Shown here: positions 55,243 through 64,000 of the stretch, in pieces | How the letters are laid out: each line of letters opens with the position of its first letter | Position numbering within the stretch: the stretch's first letter is position 1 | Assembly: GCA_030435675.1 (NCBI GenBank) | Contig: CM059621.1 | Coordinates: 14,570,001-14,634,000 of the forward strand | From: Steinernema hermaphroditum | Lineage: Eukaryota > Nematoda > Chromadorea > Rhabditida > Steinernematidae | Direction of reading: 5' to 3' | DNA: 64,000 nt | Program-made: the position numbers and the translations under genes | The notes under the pieces: generated by a model | Databases searched by the model: none | What the model saw: only the letters and a program-made list of their open reading frames with translations | What the model was told of the DNA's origin: nothing

Positions 55243-56592
55243 ATGACGGACGAACTCGGATTTGACGCTCACAATGTTCTCGACTTAGAAATGTAACCAT
55301 CATCAAAATGTCTCTTTGTCTGAACATATCTTATAGATCACCTGAAGATGAATTGTACGATGATGCTTTGGCCCCCAGCATGTATGATGAGCCGGAGCCA
55401 GGAACTCTGCACTGCCGTAACAGTGAGGACAAAGCTTCATCTCCTGTTCCAGTTAACAGCGAGCTGAAAGCCACGAACAGTGGTCATGTGAAGTCTCCAA
55501 GCTTCACCGGTCAAACGCGTTATTCGTGCTATGTAGGTGGCATGACCTGGTGGACAACGGATGAAGATCTTCTTGTACGTGTGGTGCTGGCACATCAGCA
55601 ACTTTATGACATGTTTTAGGAACTGATCAAGGCCATCGGCATCGTCGACGTGATCGATGTACTGATTCATATTAACCGCGCGAATGGTCAAAGCAAGGGA
55701 TTTGCTGCTGTGACGTGCGCAAGCGAAGCATCGATCAAGACCGTAATGGAACAGATCCCGGGAAAAGCTCTCAATAACCAGCTGCTGCATGTCCATTCCT
55801 ACACCAGAGCAAACCTGGATAAACTCGACACAGTCACTAGGAAGACCATCCCAGCGCCTACAAACGACAAAGCGTCCATCAGTCCTGGAGATAAAGGCGT
55901 CAAGTTTCTTGGAACAGTCAACTTGGCCACCCAACAGCCGCAGCGCCTTCCTCTTCCAACAGGCCTCGCTGGTTTCCACCAGCAACCCGTCTACGGAGTA
56001 GCTCCCCAAGGGCAACATGTTCATGTGAACCCTCTGTTTTATGCTAACCACCGTATGTCCTTCTTTTACTATGCAGAGGACTCACCGTTTTTTTTTTTCA
56101 GAAAGTGCTCCAGTTGTCCGACCAAAACTTACTGAAAGCGACCTAATGAAGGTCATGGAACGAAACCGCACCGTCAGCTCAAGCGCGGTCTCTCGAGCAG
56201 AAGAGTACGCAAGTGAAGGTGACTACAGAAGCGCAGCCGAAACAGTTCAGATGGCTGCTGCGTTGATCGGACAGTCACCTGCTGCATACGAGCCAGAATG
56301 TGGACACCTGCTTAGTGCTCTGAATGTAAGTCTTACATCAGCCAATTTTTTTGTAATGATTTTTCTTTAGACAGCGCTCCATAAATACCACGAGAAGGTT
56401 GCAGAGAGGGATGCAGGTCGTGACTCTCGTCGCTCCGACCGTCGTCATAATGATTCTCGACGCACCGATTCACGCAGGGACTCGCACCGCTCGGATTCTC
56501 CTGCATACCGTTCGTCGCGTGGCCGCCGATCGCGCTCACGTTCTCCATATACTCGCCCTCGGTCTCCCCGTGATCGCCATCGCCGCCGTTAA
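55243..56592 (+). CDS. cfim-2: cleavage factor I 68-kDa subunit-like (CPSF6/7)
   Basis: Exons 55243..55292, 55337..55574, 55620..56052, 56102..56325 and 56371..56592 encode 388 residues. The RRM (about 79-158) carries the diagnostic CYVGGMTWWTTDEDLL and NRANGQSKGFAAV of CPSF6/CPSF7, with the unusual non-canonical RNP motifs of that family. A Pro/Gln-rich middle (QQPQRLPLPTGLAGFHQQP) and the ESDLMKVMERNRTVSSSAVSRA helix follow, and the C-terminus is an RS/RD-rich domain (SRRSDRRHNDSRRTDSRRD). With CPSF5/NUDT21 it binds UGUA motifs and sets poly(A) site choice. It is shorter than human CPSF6 (about 550) through a reduced Pro-rich region. Confidence 0.93.
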
Positions 56593-56639
56593 GAACCCCG
56601 ATTTGTTGATATCCTTGATTGTTGTTTTGAGGAATTCGC

Positions 56640-56910
56640 ATAAAGATTATCAAAGATGGTTTTCCTTTGTCGTTTATCTTTTCCTTCTTGTTACGTTGGT
56701 CCAGTTAACAGTTAACATCTTTGGAGACGTTATTGTCTATGCTTGAAAGGTCTAGACTTTAGAGATGCTGTCTAGTGTGTTTGTCACATGTGTTTATCTT
56801 TCCCTTGTTATTATGTCGCGTCAAGTTAAGGTCTTTCGTAGTTACGAAGTTTGGAGACTTCAAAGGTCTAGACTTTAGAGATGCTGTCTAGTGTCGGCGA
56901 GACCAGTCAA
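56640..56910. repeat. tandem duplication of about 120 bp
   Basis: AAGGTCTAGACTTTAGAGATGCTGTCTAGTGT occurs at about 56747 and 56868; the preceding stretches (TTTATCTTTTCC...TTGTTA, GTTTGGAGAC) also repeat, giving a unit of about 121 bp in two copies. It lies in the 3' flank of the CPSF6-like gene. Confidence 0.65.
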
Positions 56911-57298
56911 CGTGTTTTGCGTCTACTTGTCGAGACACTGCGGGATGTGCCTAGTAGACAGTCAGCGGGTTGTCTGCAATTTTGCACGCAGACTGATCAA
57001 CCCGAACCTGTGAAGAATGGCGTTTGAACGATTAAAGCCGTCAAGACCACGCAGCACAATGATATTCTGCGCAGTCCGATTGTCACCAGAGGAGAGAATC
57101 TCTACGCTCTCCGATCCCAAGCTTTGCAAGCATCCAACTGATTTTAAGCCTTATTGTGGCGTATCTGTTGATGTGAATGATTGCCTTGATCAACTTTTGC
57201 TCTCTTTAGTGCATTGTGGGTCGCGCTGCACGTTTGACTTGAACACATGTGTTGTCTGCTTATTATTGACAGTATGCTTCTTTCAGGACATTAGAGCC
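56911..57298. other. upstream region of ATP synthase delta gene
   Basis: Contains TAGACAGTC at about 56952 and an open frame without features. TCTTTCAG, 12 bases before the ATG, fits trans-splicing. Confidence 0.4.
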
Positions 57299-57924
57299 AT
57301 GTCGCGCCTCGTTAGACTGTTCCCTCGCCTCGTCCAGGTCTCTCGTTCATATGCTGCTTCTGCTGCCGCGCACACCGAATCCGAACTCCGTCTCACCTTT
57401 GCTTCCCCCGACCAAGTCCGTTGTGGACGACACGGACATATTAATCACTCTGTATTCAGGCTCTGTTCACCGACAGGGTTGTGAAGCAGGTCGATGTCCC
57501 TACCCTGGCTGGAACTGTCGGTGTCCTGGCCAGTCACGTCCCCACTCTCGGAGTCTTGAAGCCCGGTGTTGTCACCGTTACCGACTTGGACGGTAATTTC
57601 TGCTGGATAGTTCTCCCGCTAATTTCGCTATTTGCAGGTACCACCACTCGCATGTTTGTCTCATCCGGAACGCTCTCTGTGAACATCGACGGCTCCGTGC
57701 AGGTTCTCGCCGAGGAAGTTGCCAAGATCGAAGACATCGACGAATCCGTTAGCCAGCCTTGTACGCACCTATCTACTTCAGTGTCGTTTCAGTTGGCTCG
57801 GCAGGAGTTGGACGCCGCGCAACGCAAGGCTGCCGAAGGCGGAAGCGAAGTCGATCGTGCTGAGGCTCTAATCCGCTCAGAAACTGCCGAAGCTCTCTTG
57901 AAGGCCGTCAGCGAGAAGCACTGA
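57299..57924 (+). CDS. ATP5F1D: mitochondrial F1 ATP synthase subunit delta
   Basis: Exons 57299..57415, 57460..57592, 57638..57747 and 57793..57924 encode 163 residues. A basic, Ser/Ala-rich presequence (MSRLVRLFPRLVQVSRSYAA) targets the mitochondrion. The mature part is the beta-sandwich of the delta/bacterial epsilon family: LTFASPDQALF, VKQVDVPTLAGTVGVLASHV, PTLGVLKPGVVTV, TRMFVSSGTLSVN, SVQVLAEEV, followed by the two C-terminal helices (LARQELDAAQRKAAEGG, AEALIRSETAEALLKAV). It belongs to the central rotor stalk. For intron 3, 45 nt starting GTTAGC were removed because this restores the conserved helix. Confidence 0.95.
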
Positions 57925-58186
57925 GTAATTGTTTTAGATGGTTTAGTTGCTGAGAGATAAAGTTCTGTGATTTTTGTGTTCAGGTCCTCTTCTCGCGGAG
58001 TGTGTGGCGCGCTTGATGTTGTTTGTGTGGCTATTGGCGGTGGGAGGAAATGAGTGATTCGAGGGTTTAATGACGATTAAATGGGCTCTGCAATTATGTG
58101 ACTTCTGACTGCTCGTTTTGTGGCAAATCGAACTGATTTGAGCTGCTCCAGATCAAATCGGTAATTTTCCTAGCTTGATTGTTGGT

Positions 58187-58366
58187 CGCTGTCAGCGATT
58201 TTGAGTGCTGAAAAGAATGCTTCTTGTGATGCATCGTCCTCCGACCGCGTTCCACAAGTGATAGAGAGTCAAATGAAGGGAAGAAACTAAATACGATGCA
58301 GGGTGGCAGCGATAGTCACCTGTCTGATGTCTGTAGATGTATCATGCAGGCGTCATTTTGCCGTGA
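58187..58366 (-). pseudogene. copied first exon of the 54-kb membrane protein gene
   Basis: About 180 bp match 54529..54718 at roughly nine positions in ten, covering the upstream region and the beginning of exon 1 of that gene. The start region is damaged: a 2-bp loss after the ATG (ATGCAT instead of ATGCAGTCAC) shifts the frame. It directly abuts the next mosaic piece. Confidence 0.75.
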
Positions 58367-58373
58367 GGCGTCA

Positions 58374-59075
58374 TCAGCAGTAGGCTTTTTGGAGCCCTCG
58401 TTGTCGTAGTAATTTTCTGAAATCGAGCTCCGCGAAGAGAAACGTTCGCCTACCGTTGGCCGCAGCTTCGGCGTTCATCTTCATCGCGTGCGTCGGCTCA
58501 CCAAACATTTCTCCTCGTGTCGGGTCAATCACGTCGCTTAGGGCATCCACGAGGAGCGCAGAGTTCGTCTCCGGACACCAAGATTGCGAATACACTTGAA
58601 TGCGGTTCTGAACTCGTAGGAAGAATGGCGACGAGGCTCTGGAACGGGATTTCCACGGTGAGGATGCGCGGATAGAGCCGGGCCTGGAAGGGACGCAGCA
58701 AAAGTCAAGATCTTTTCGAAAACCTTCGATTGCATCATCCACACACAAAGCACTTCACATGTCTACAAATCTCGCACCTCGGATCTGCAGAACAATTCCT
58801 CATAGAACCTGAACTGAATCGTGCGCTTCACGAAGTTCGTCTTCACGTAGTTCTTCCAGCCTCTCTCCGTCGGCTGCCGCGCCACGAATCTGCCGATCGT
58901 GTAGCGTTCCACTTCGAACAGCCGCAGATGCGGCGCTCCAAAAGCGGAACGTGGGCGACTGACTCGTTGACGCTGAAATTTCCCTTTCTGTCGGAGAAGC
59001 CATTCAGAGAGATTCACATTTGCCGGTCCGTGTCGGATACTTTCGAAGTAGCGCGCCTCGAGGATGTGCTGCATG
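58374..59075 (-). pseudogene. mosaic pseudogene: piece of the 50.7-kb ORF joined to a copy of the 22-kb gene
   Basis: Reading on the minus strand from 59075, a homologue of exon 2 of the 22.2-23.8-kb gene appears (FEVERYTIGRFVARQPTE, VKTNFVKRTIQFRFYEEL), a donor at about 58787, an acceptor and then RILTVEIPFQSLVAI, matching RIFTVHVPFNSIVAI there. The match then continues only in another frame (LRVQNRIQVYSQ, LSDVIDPTRGEMF), so a frameshift has occurred. At 58377..58416 the sequence changes to a copy of 50760..50815 (YYDN..KKPTAD) of the ORF in the CAP locus. The gene is therefore broken and composite. Confidence 0.7.
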
Positions 59076-59450
59076 GGCTTCTTACGCTCGCCAAGGTTGG
59101 AGAGGAGGTGGAAACGCTCTGAGAGTCATCGGAGCTGCTGCTCCGGGAGGCTTTCCAGGAGTCGGAGCACCACCGCCGAATCCACGAAACCGCCACTTAT
59201 CACCACCACCTGCACCCGACTGACCAATACCGGACGGCTAATTTGCGTTTGAAAACTTTGTCTCGAATTATATCCGTCTAGACTGGAGGATCCTCTGCAG
59301 CTGCGGACGTTCTGGACAGCCACTCAACCCCTGTTAGGCCTGAAATCGAGGCATAAACAACGAGACGATCATCTATAAAGTGTTTATTGTGCAGAAGTAA
59401 ACTGCATGGGGCCAAAGAATATACAGGGTAGTATTATATACGAAACGGCA
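59076..59450. other. interval upstream of the mosaic pseudogene
   Basis: GC-rich first half with open frames on both strands; the exon 1 homologue expected upstream of the pseudogene was not recognised here. No other gene seen. Confidence 0.35.
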
Positions 59451-60751
59451 TCAGTCCGAACCGAAGAGCTCCTTGACACGATCGACACCGACCTCTGATT
59501 CCATGCGCCTCAAGCGCGCGCCCATGCGGAGGTTGTCACTGAGCAGCTTCTTCAATCGGAGGTTCCTGTCCATCAACAGTGACTCCATCTGCTTCAACCT
59601 ATAATGACACGCATGACAAGAAGCTCGCAAAGAGGTGGAACTCACTTGCTGGAGTAAATCTCGTTCTTCTTGGTGAGCTGCTCGTTTTGTTTGCGAACTT
59701 CACGCAAGGCGACGTTGGCGGCAGTCAGCTGTTCGATCATTGCTTCGGTATTGGGGCTTCCGGACAGTGGGTTCCGCTTCAAACAGGCAGCCAGCTCATT
59801 GTACGAATTTGCGAGAGCTGCGGCCTGTGGATCGTTGCGCGTTTCGTCATCCAGCTCATCTTCAAAGCGCTGTCGGTGCACGCGCACTCTTGGAGATCCC
59901 GAAACGTGAAGAGGCTTGCGGTCCATGTCAAGCGTCTCTTCAAGTCCACCCATAACGTCGATGATTTCGTCGTGTTGCGAGTCCGATTCGTTGCCGCCGA
60001 CTCCTCCTTCTGCAACCCGAGCCATCGGTCCGCTATCGTCCTCATCGTAATGCAACATACCAGTATGAGCACTGGAACTGGATGGTTCAGGAGCTGCGAC
60101 TTGCTGAGGAGGGCTTGACACGGTGCTCTGAGGAGCTTTGCGGATCAGGATACGTTTAGGCGGAGTGGCAGTGTCGCCAACGCCGCGTTGAGATACTTGA
60201 GCGCTCCCAGGACTGACGCTAACTGGCAGACGCCGCTTCATAGCGGCAGTGGTTGTAACGACGGCTGCTGAAGTTGCAGCAGAGTTGCCAGCGCCAGTGG
60301 ACGAGCGAATCAGACGGAAAACAGGACGGGCTTCGCCGCTGGACGACGCTGCGGCCACGGATGTGGCAGGAGAAGCCGCGTTTGCAGGGATACGGAGCAG
60401 CTCTCCATCTCCAACGCACGCCTTAGGACGGCGTGGACGGTTGTCGATCAGCGGTTCCGCGGGAGGTTGCGGCGCGCCCTGAGCATCGGACGGGCGACGC
60501 TGCTGTTGCTGCTGCTGTTCTGAAACTGAAGAAATCAGAATACTAGCCGGGGACAATGGGCAGTGTGACTTGAAAGAGTTAGAAAATCGACGCAAAAGCA
60601 CTGTGTGAATCGAAACAGAGTCTGTTGCGTGACGTCCGAGCTCGAATTTTACTGCTGGTGTACGGCAAATGAACTTACTCTTGGCTCCGTTTCGAGACTT
60701 GATCATTGCAGGTGTGTTTATGATGAATGGTGTGAACATCGGCGAGGACAT
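59451..60751 (-). CDS. Gln-rich, disordered protein with C-terminal coiled coil
   Basis: Exons 60679..60751, 59646..60525 and 59451..59598 encode 366 residues. A short N-terminus (MSSPMFTPFIINTPAMIKSRNG) joins a polyglutamine run and a long Ala/Ser/Pro-rich disordered part with basic clusters (RRPKAC, MKRRLPVSV, PPKRILIRK) and an acidic stretch (DEIIDVMGGLEETLDMD). The end is a coiled coil (TAANVALREVRKQNEQLTKKNEIY, KQMESLLMDRNLRLKKLLSDNLRM). Two acceptors six bases apart (exon start 60525 or 60519) keep the frame and differ by two residues. The pattern suits a nuclear scaffold or transcription regulator; no family recognised. Confidence 0.65.
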
Positions 60752-61550
60752 ATTCCCGTCAGTCACTCAAAACGCATTACCTGAAACGTACATCGTGGAG
60801 TCAGATGGCGAATCACGCAAGAAGCGCTCACGACACGACGGGATTGGAGTCATACAGTCGACGGCACCCGCAAAAATCAGGAAAACCAACTGCGAAAGTA
60901 CAAAGAAGCGGCGAAGCGACGCGGCGCGTCAGCAATGGCCGCGAAAAACACTACCGTATCGCGCCGATACGCCTATTCTGAAAGTCATTCCGTGCTGGAC
61001 TCAGCGATTGTTCGCGCAACTCCGATGAAACGCCAACGTTCAGTTGTCTGTTTTTGCCCATTCGAGACAGTTTTCTACACATTAGGCAGCATGCCAGCAA
61101 GGTTTGCAGGGGGGTCAGCAGAAGACCCGTGGAAATTAAGGGAAACACGCCTGGACAATTTTCATAGAAATCGGCAGAAGAAGAATGTCCCTGGCAGCAA
61201 TCAAGAATGTCCCTGACCGAACCTGCCTCGCCACGACAACAGCGTGGAGTACTAGCCATTATACTATTCGCGCGGATGAGAGCTATTTTTCAGGTTGTAC
61301 ATTGATCATGATTCATGAATATTGATCATGTGGTTCATGGAAATGAAAGATGCCTGCGGGTTGGCTACGGTTTCAGTGGATGGTCTTGATGAGTATGGGA
61401 ACAAAAGCCGGCGCGTGTATTTCCGGGGCCCTCCCTGCCTTCGAGACTCCGAATTTGCCGAAATAAGGGAACTTTCTGCACGAAGAGGCCTTAAACTGGT
61501 AGAAGATGCATAAACTGAAGATAAAGTTTTTCAAATATGACGGACAGGTG
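60752..61550. other. interval with weak coding signs on the plus strand
   Basis: Open frames at 60669..61028 (with SDGESRKKRSRHDG), 60935..61216 and 61322..61513 (RRVYFRGPPCLRDSEFAEIR) are composition-rich in Arg/Lys but could not be linked by in-phase splice sites to an ATG. A small gene divergent from the one at 60751 is possible. Confidence 0.3.
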
Positions 61551-61959
61551 TAATCCATGGCCATGGACCCTGTGCTCTAATCCATGGCTACTGCGTCTTC
61601 CAGATTCACAGCCAAGCTCAAATCGCGCTGATTCTACGGTTCCCCATGGGTTTTTACTGGCGCTGGGGCTCCTCTTGCGTGTCGAACATTTTCTCCTCCC
61701 GAAATCCGGTATTACTGTTCGTGAGATTACTACTGTTCCACATTTACATCATTCTTGCCGATACTATCACTTGTGCACTTGTAGCCACAGGTTACGCACC
61801 ATAGACATGCCACTATAGTCCCCCTTGGCCACCGTTCATGGCCATGTGGTGGCAGTGGTGGCTGCGTTCAGAACTTGCACACGTACATGGTCATGGCCAT
61901 CCCGCCAGCGTTTCTGCCTAGTTGATTGAATGGCCGCGACTGTGGATGGCCATGAATTA
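61551..61959. mobile_element. MITE-like element with CCATGGCCAT ends
   Basis: Left end TAATCCATGGCCATGGACC, right end inverted TAATTCATGGCCATCCACAG; about 409 bp, no coding capacity. GGCCAT/ATGGCC words recur inside (61590, 61838, 61892). The TA at both ends may be the target duplication. Confidence 0.45.
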
Positions 61960-62531
61960 GATAAACAACCAGGGAAAATTAACGACACAATCATCATAGG
62001 CCATTGAAAACTCTGCAGTCGTTCTGCGCTATCTGGAAGCCGCTTGACTCTGCTTTATACAACTCCTGCGCACAATTCACTCGTCAATTAACCTTTTGTT
62101 ACAACGACAACCGTTTGGAGGCCCCCAACACCGAGATCGAACCACAAAGCCGATGTTCTGAGATTTTCCGATCGCTGATTCATCATCTCCATTCGATGTT
62201 CACTAACCGAGAGCTGACTGCAATCATCGAACGCGACCAAGACTATATACCGACTGTTGAAGACATTTTGCCGTTGACCACTAATTTCGACGTGCATAAC
62301 AACGATCGGCTAATTCGCAGTAGAAAGCGAAAATTCATATGATTCAGATACTGCGGTTGCCGTAAAATCAATAGGCCATCCCTTCGTCAATAGATCCGGC
62401 TGGTCGTTGAGCGAATATCCCTCACGAGTGAAGAACCGACCGGTTGAAAGCAACATATAAAGAGATAAACACAGTATCTAAAACACACCAATTTATATCG
62501 GTTATACAATTACAGCTGTTAATTCAATGAA
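61960..62531. other. 3' flank of profilin gene
   Basis: One plus-strand open frame (62004..62342, 112 codons) has a NREL.AIIERDQDYIP-like stretch but starts without a supported ATG and shows no domain. No RNA gene seen. Confidence 0.3.
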
Positions 62532-62977
62532 TTAATATCCAGTGCCGACGAGGTATTCGGCGAGCTTCTCAACGGCAGAGCGAGTCTCCGATCCGGCAGC
62601 GTTCTCTCCTTCGTATAGGGCAACAAGGATAGCTGAAGCAGAGCAAATGTACTAGGAACTGCACATATCAACAACGAACCAGACGTAGTCTTTGCGGCGA
62701 AGAAGCCGGTCTTCTCCTTCTTGCCGAAGATGAGGTTTTCTTCAGTGCGCGGCACAATGTAATGCACCCCCTCGAGGTCGCAGCCGGAGCTCGGGACAGC
62801 TTGAATATTGTCGAACAAGGTGGCGAAAGTCTTCAGCTCAGCCTCCGTGGCTTTGAATTCTTTGTCTCCTGTCGATCGGGCCCACACAGATCCATCAGGA
62901 TACCCAATGATCGCAGCACGCTTGATCGACGCGCTGCTGTCGAGAAGGTTGGTGATGTAAGCGTCCCAGCCAGACAT
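62532..62977 (-). CDS. pfn: profilin
   Basis: Exons 62680..62977 and 62532..62632 encode 132 residues, normal for profilin. MSGWDAYITNLL is the N-terminal helix with the Trp and Tyr that bind polyproline; AAIIGYPDGSVWARS, FATLFDNIQAV, GVHYIVPRTEENLIFGKKEKTGFFAAKT and the final helix (AVEKLAEYLVGTGY) are all in family order. Profilin binds actin monomers and Pro-rich proteins such as formins, VASP and CAP. The intron is 47 nt; its donor (G|GTTCGT) was chosen because the nearer GT would break the frame. TTTCAG lies 11 bases upstream of the ATG, a trans-splice or 5' UTR acceptor. Confidence 0.95.
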
Positions 62978-62988
62978 AGTGCAAATAT

Positions 62989-63857
62989 CTGAAATTAAAC
63001 CAAAATCAGAGGTGCAAATGGCGGAGAGCACGCAGTAGGAAGAACGCGTTGAAATGAGAGATGAATCATCAAATAGCGAGCGGAATCACGCGCCAGTCGG
63101 AAGACAAAACATTAGCAACTATCAACGGTAGCGGGGACGGTAATGCAGTGACCAAATGCAAGCGGCGCCTCACCAACGTGGATAGAATCATGTGAACAGA
63201 GAGAAGACTGAAAAATCAACAAAATAGGTTACCTACGTGCGACACATCGATAAGCGTGTACAATCTCTTAGATAAACGTTAATTTTAGATTTCCAAAAGA
63301 ATAAGGCAATGATTACAGTAAGCACCCAGGCAGATAATAGTATTTAACACTCACCACCGCACAGATAGCGCGACAGCCAATGCAACCGGAGCGCAAGTGC
63401 AGCCAAATGCCTTGTTCGACTCGACAACAAAAAAAAAAGTCGCGCCGCGCGATTCACGGTCGGCGCTCCGACGTGCGAGCAAGTCCACGGCGGACGCTGG
63501 CCACCACACCCGCTGCAGTCGCGACTGTCAACGCTGCCTGCAAACTGAGGGCAGAGGCGCTCGCCTCGCAGTATGCACAAAAACGCCGTGGCTTGCTTGC
63601 CCGTTGCGACCGCGCCGCGTTGATTTGAAAAAACGCCGAATGTGGCGACGGGCCGAAAGGGGAAGGAGGAAACGAAAAGGAACGCGGGAGAGAGGAGACA
63701 GACTGCCATTTGAAATACATCGCGCGCACAAAAAGGCGAAAATGATCGGACAGACAGCGACTGTGGACACCAAGACAGCGGAACACAGAATTTGCAAATT
63801 TGGAGAGAGCGAGCCGCGCGATATAGAGGAAACCTTTAAATGATGGAAATGCGAAAC
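62989..63857. other. upstream region of profilin
   Basis: About 870 bp. The part 63360..63840 is GC-rich and yields overlapping open frames on both strands without domains; it probably contains the profilin promoter. Confidence 0.4.
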
Positions 63858-64000
63858 TAATCAGATTCGGTGTTCAGCTTGGTGTTCATCTGGAACATGA
63901 AACACTTAATTTGACAAGCGCTTCGACGAATCTGACATTGCACTTCCCGTGCAGGAAAAGTAGGGGCGCACCAACCTGTCCGCCTGCACTCGGCAGTGAC
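63858..64000 (-). CDS. 3' terminal exons of a gene running off the window (partial)
   Basis: On the minus strand an exon ending CGGACAG|GTTGGT (about 63977..64000) and an acceptor GTTCCAG at 63890 frame a short last exon. Read in one phase it ends MNTKLNTESD then a stop at 63858; another phase ends DEHQAEHRI. The gene start is outside the window, so identity cannot be judged and the call is tentative. Confidence 0.3.

Noticed and set aside
63397..63843. 148-codon plus-strand open frame near the window end
   Set aside because: GC-rich, overlapped by other frames on both strands, Arg-rich without motif; taken as profilin upstream DNA.

Overview
The window reads as nuclear DNA of a nematode. 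The reasons are a serpentine class T (Srt) chemoreceptor, a family I know only from nematodes; very short GT-AG introns (mostly 37-50 nt); start codons that repeatedly sit a few bases after a lone TTTCAG-type acceptor, as expected for spliced-leader trans-splicing; and conserved animal genes. I cannot name the species. No database search was run; names rest on motif and family recognition, and exon borders were set by hand from splice signals and frame continuity.

Layout. 0-5 kb: small one-pass membrane protein genes in an inverted duplication (divergent pair A/B and its mirror copy) around a truncated C-type lectin gene, then a coiled-coil gene and a two-cysteine-pair membrane protein gene. 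5-12.3 kb: no convincing gene, several short inverted-repeat elements. 12.3-25 kb: gene-dense: a secreted Thr-rich mucin-like protein, small membrane proteins, oligoribonuclease (REXO2 type), a repeat-rich basic protein, an ASH2L-type SPRY protein, an EGF-like membrane protein, two unrecognised genes and a MacroD-type macrodomain protein. 25.6-32 kb: two adjacent NCK-family SH3/SH2 adaptor genes, one complete (3 SH3 + SH2) and one lacking the first SH3. 32-44 kb: gene-poor, repeat-rich, with two non-autonomous hAT-like elements that carry perfect 8-bp target duplications, and one open frame interrupted by a stop. 44.3-47 kb: the Srt receptor. 48.3-52 kb: adenylyl cyclase-associated protein (CAP) with a 411-codon ORF inside its first intron that could serve as an alternative first exon. 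53.5-63 kb: tRNA-Arg(TCG), an unrecognised membrane protein, CPSF6/CFIm68-like factor, mitochondrial ATP synthase delta, a mosaic pseudogene, a coiled-coil Q-rich protein, and profilin.

Functional themes. NCK adaptors, CAP and profilin all act on actin; the CAP protein carries the Pro-rich tract that in this family binds profilin. ASH2L-like SPRY, CPSF6 and the macrodomain protein are nuclear/RNA/ADP-ribose functions. The most unusual observations are the mosaic pseudogene at 58.2-59.1 kb, built of pieces that match three other loci of this same window, the inverted duplication that preserves a shared 142-bp divergent promoter, the alternative CAP first exon, and a 265-bp palindromic hAT-like element whose arms carry a tRNA-like B-box.
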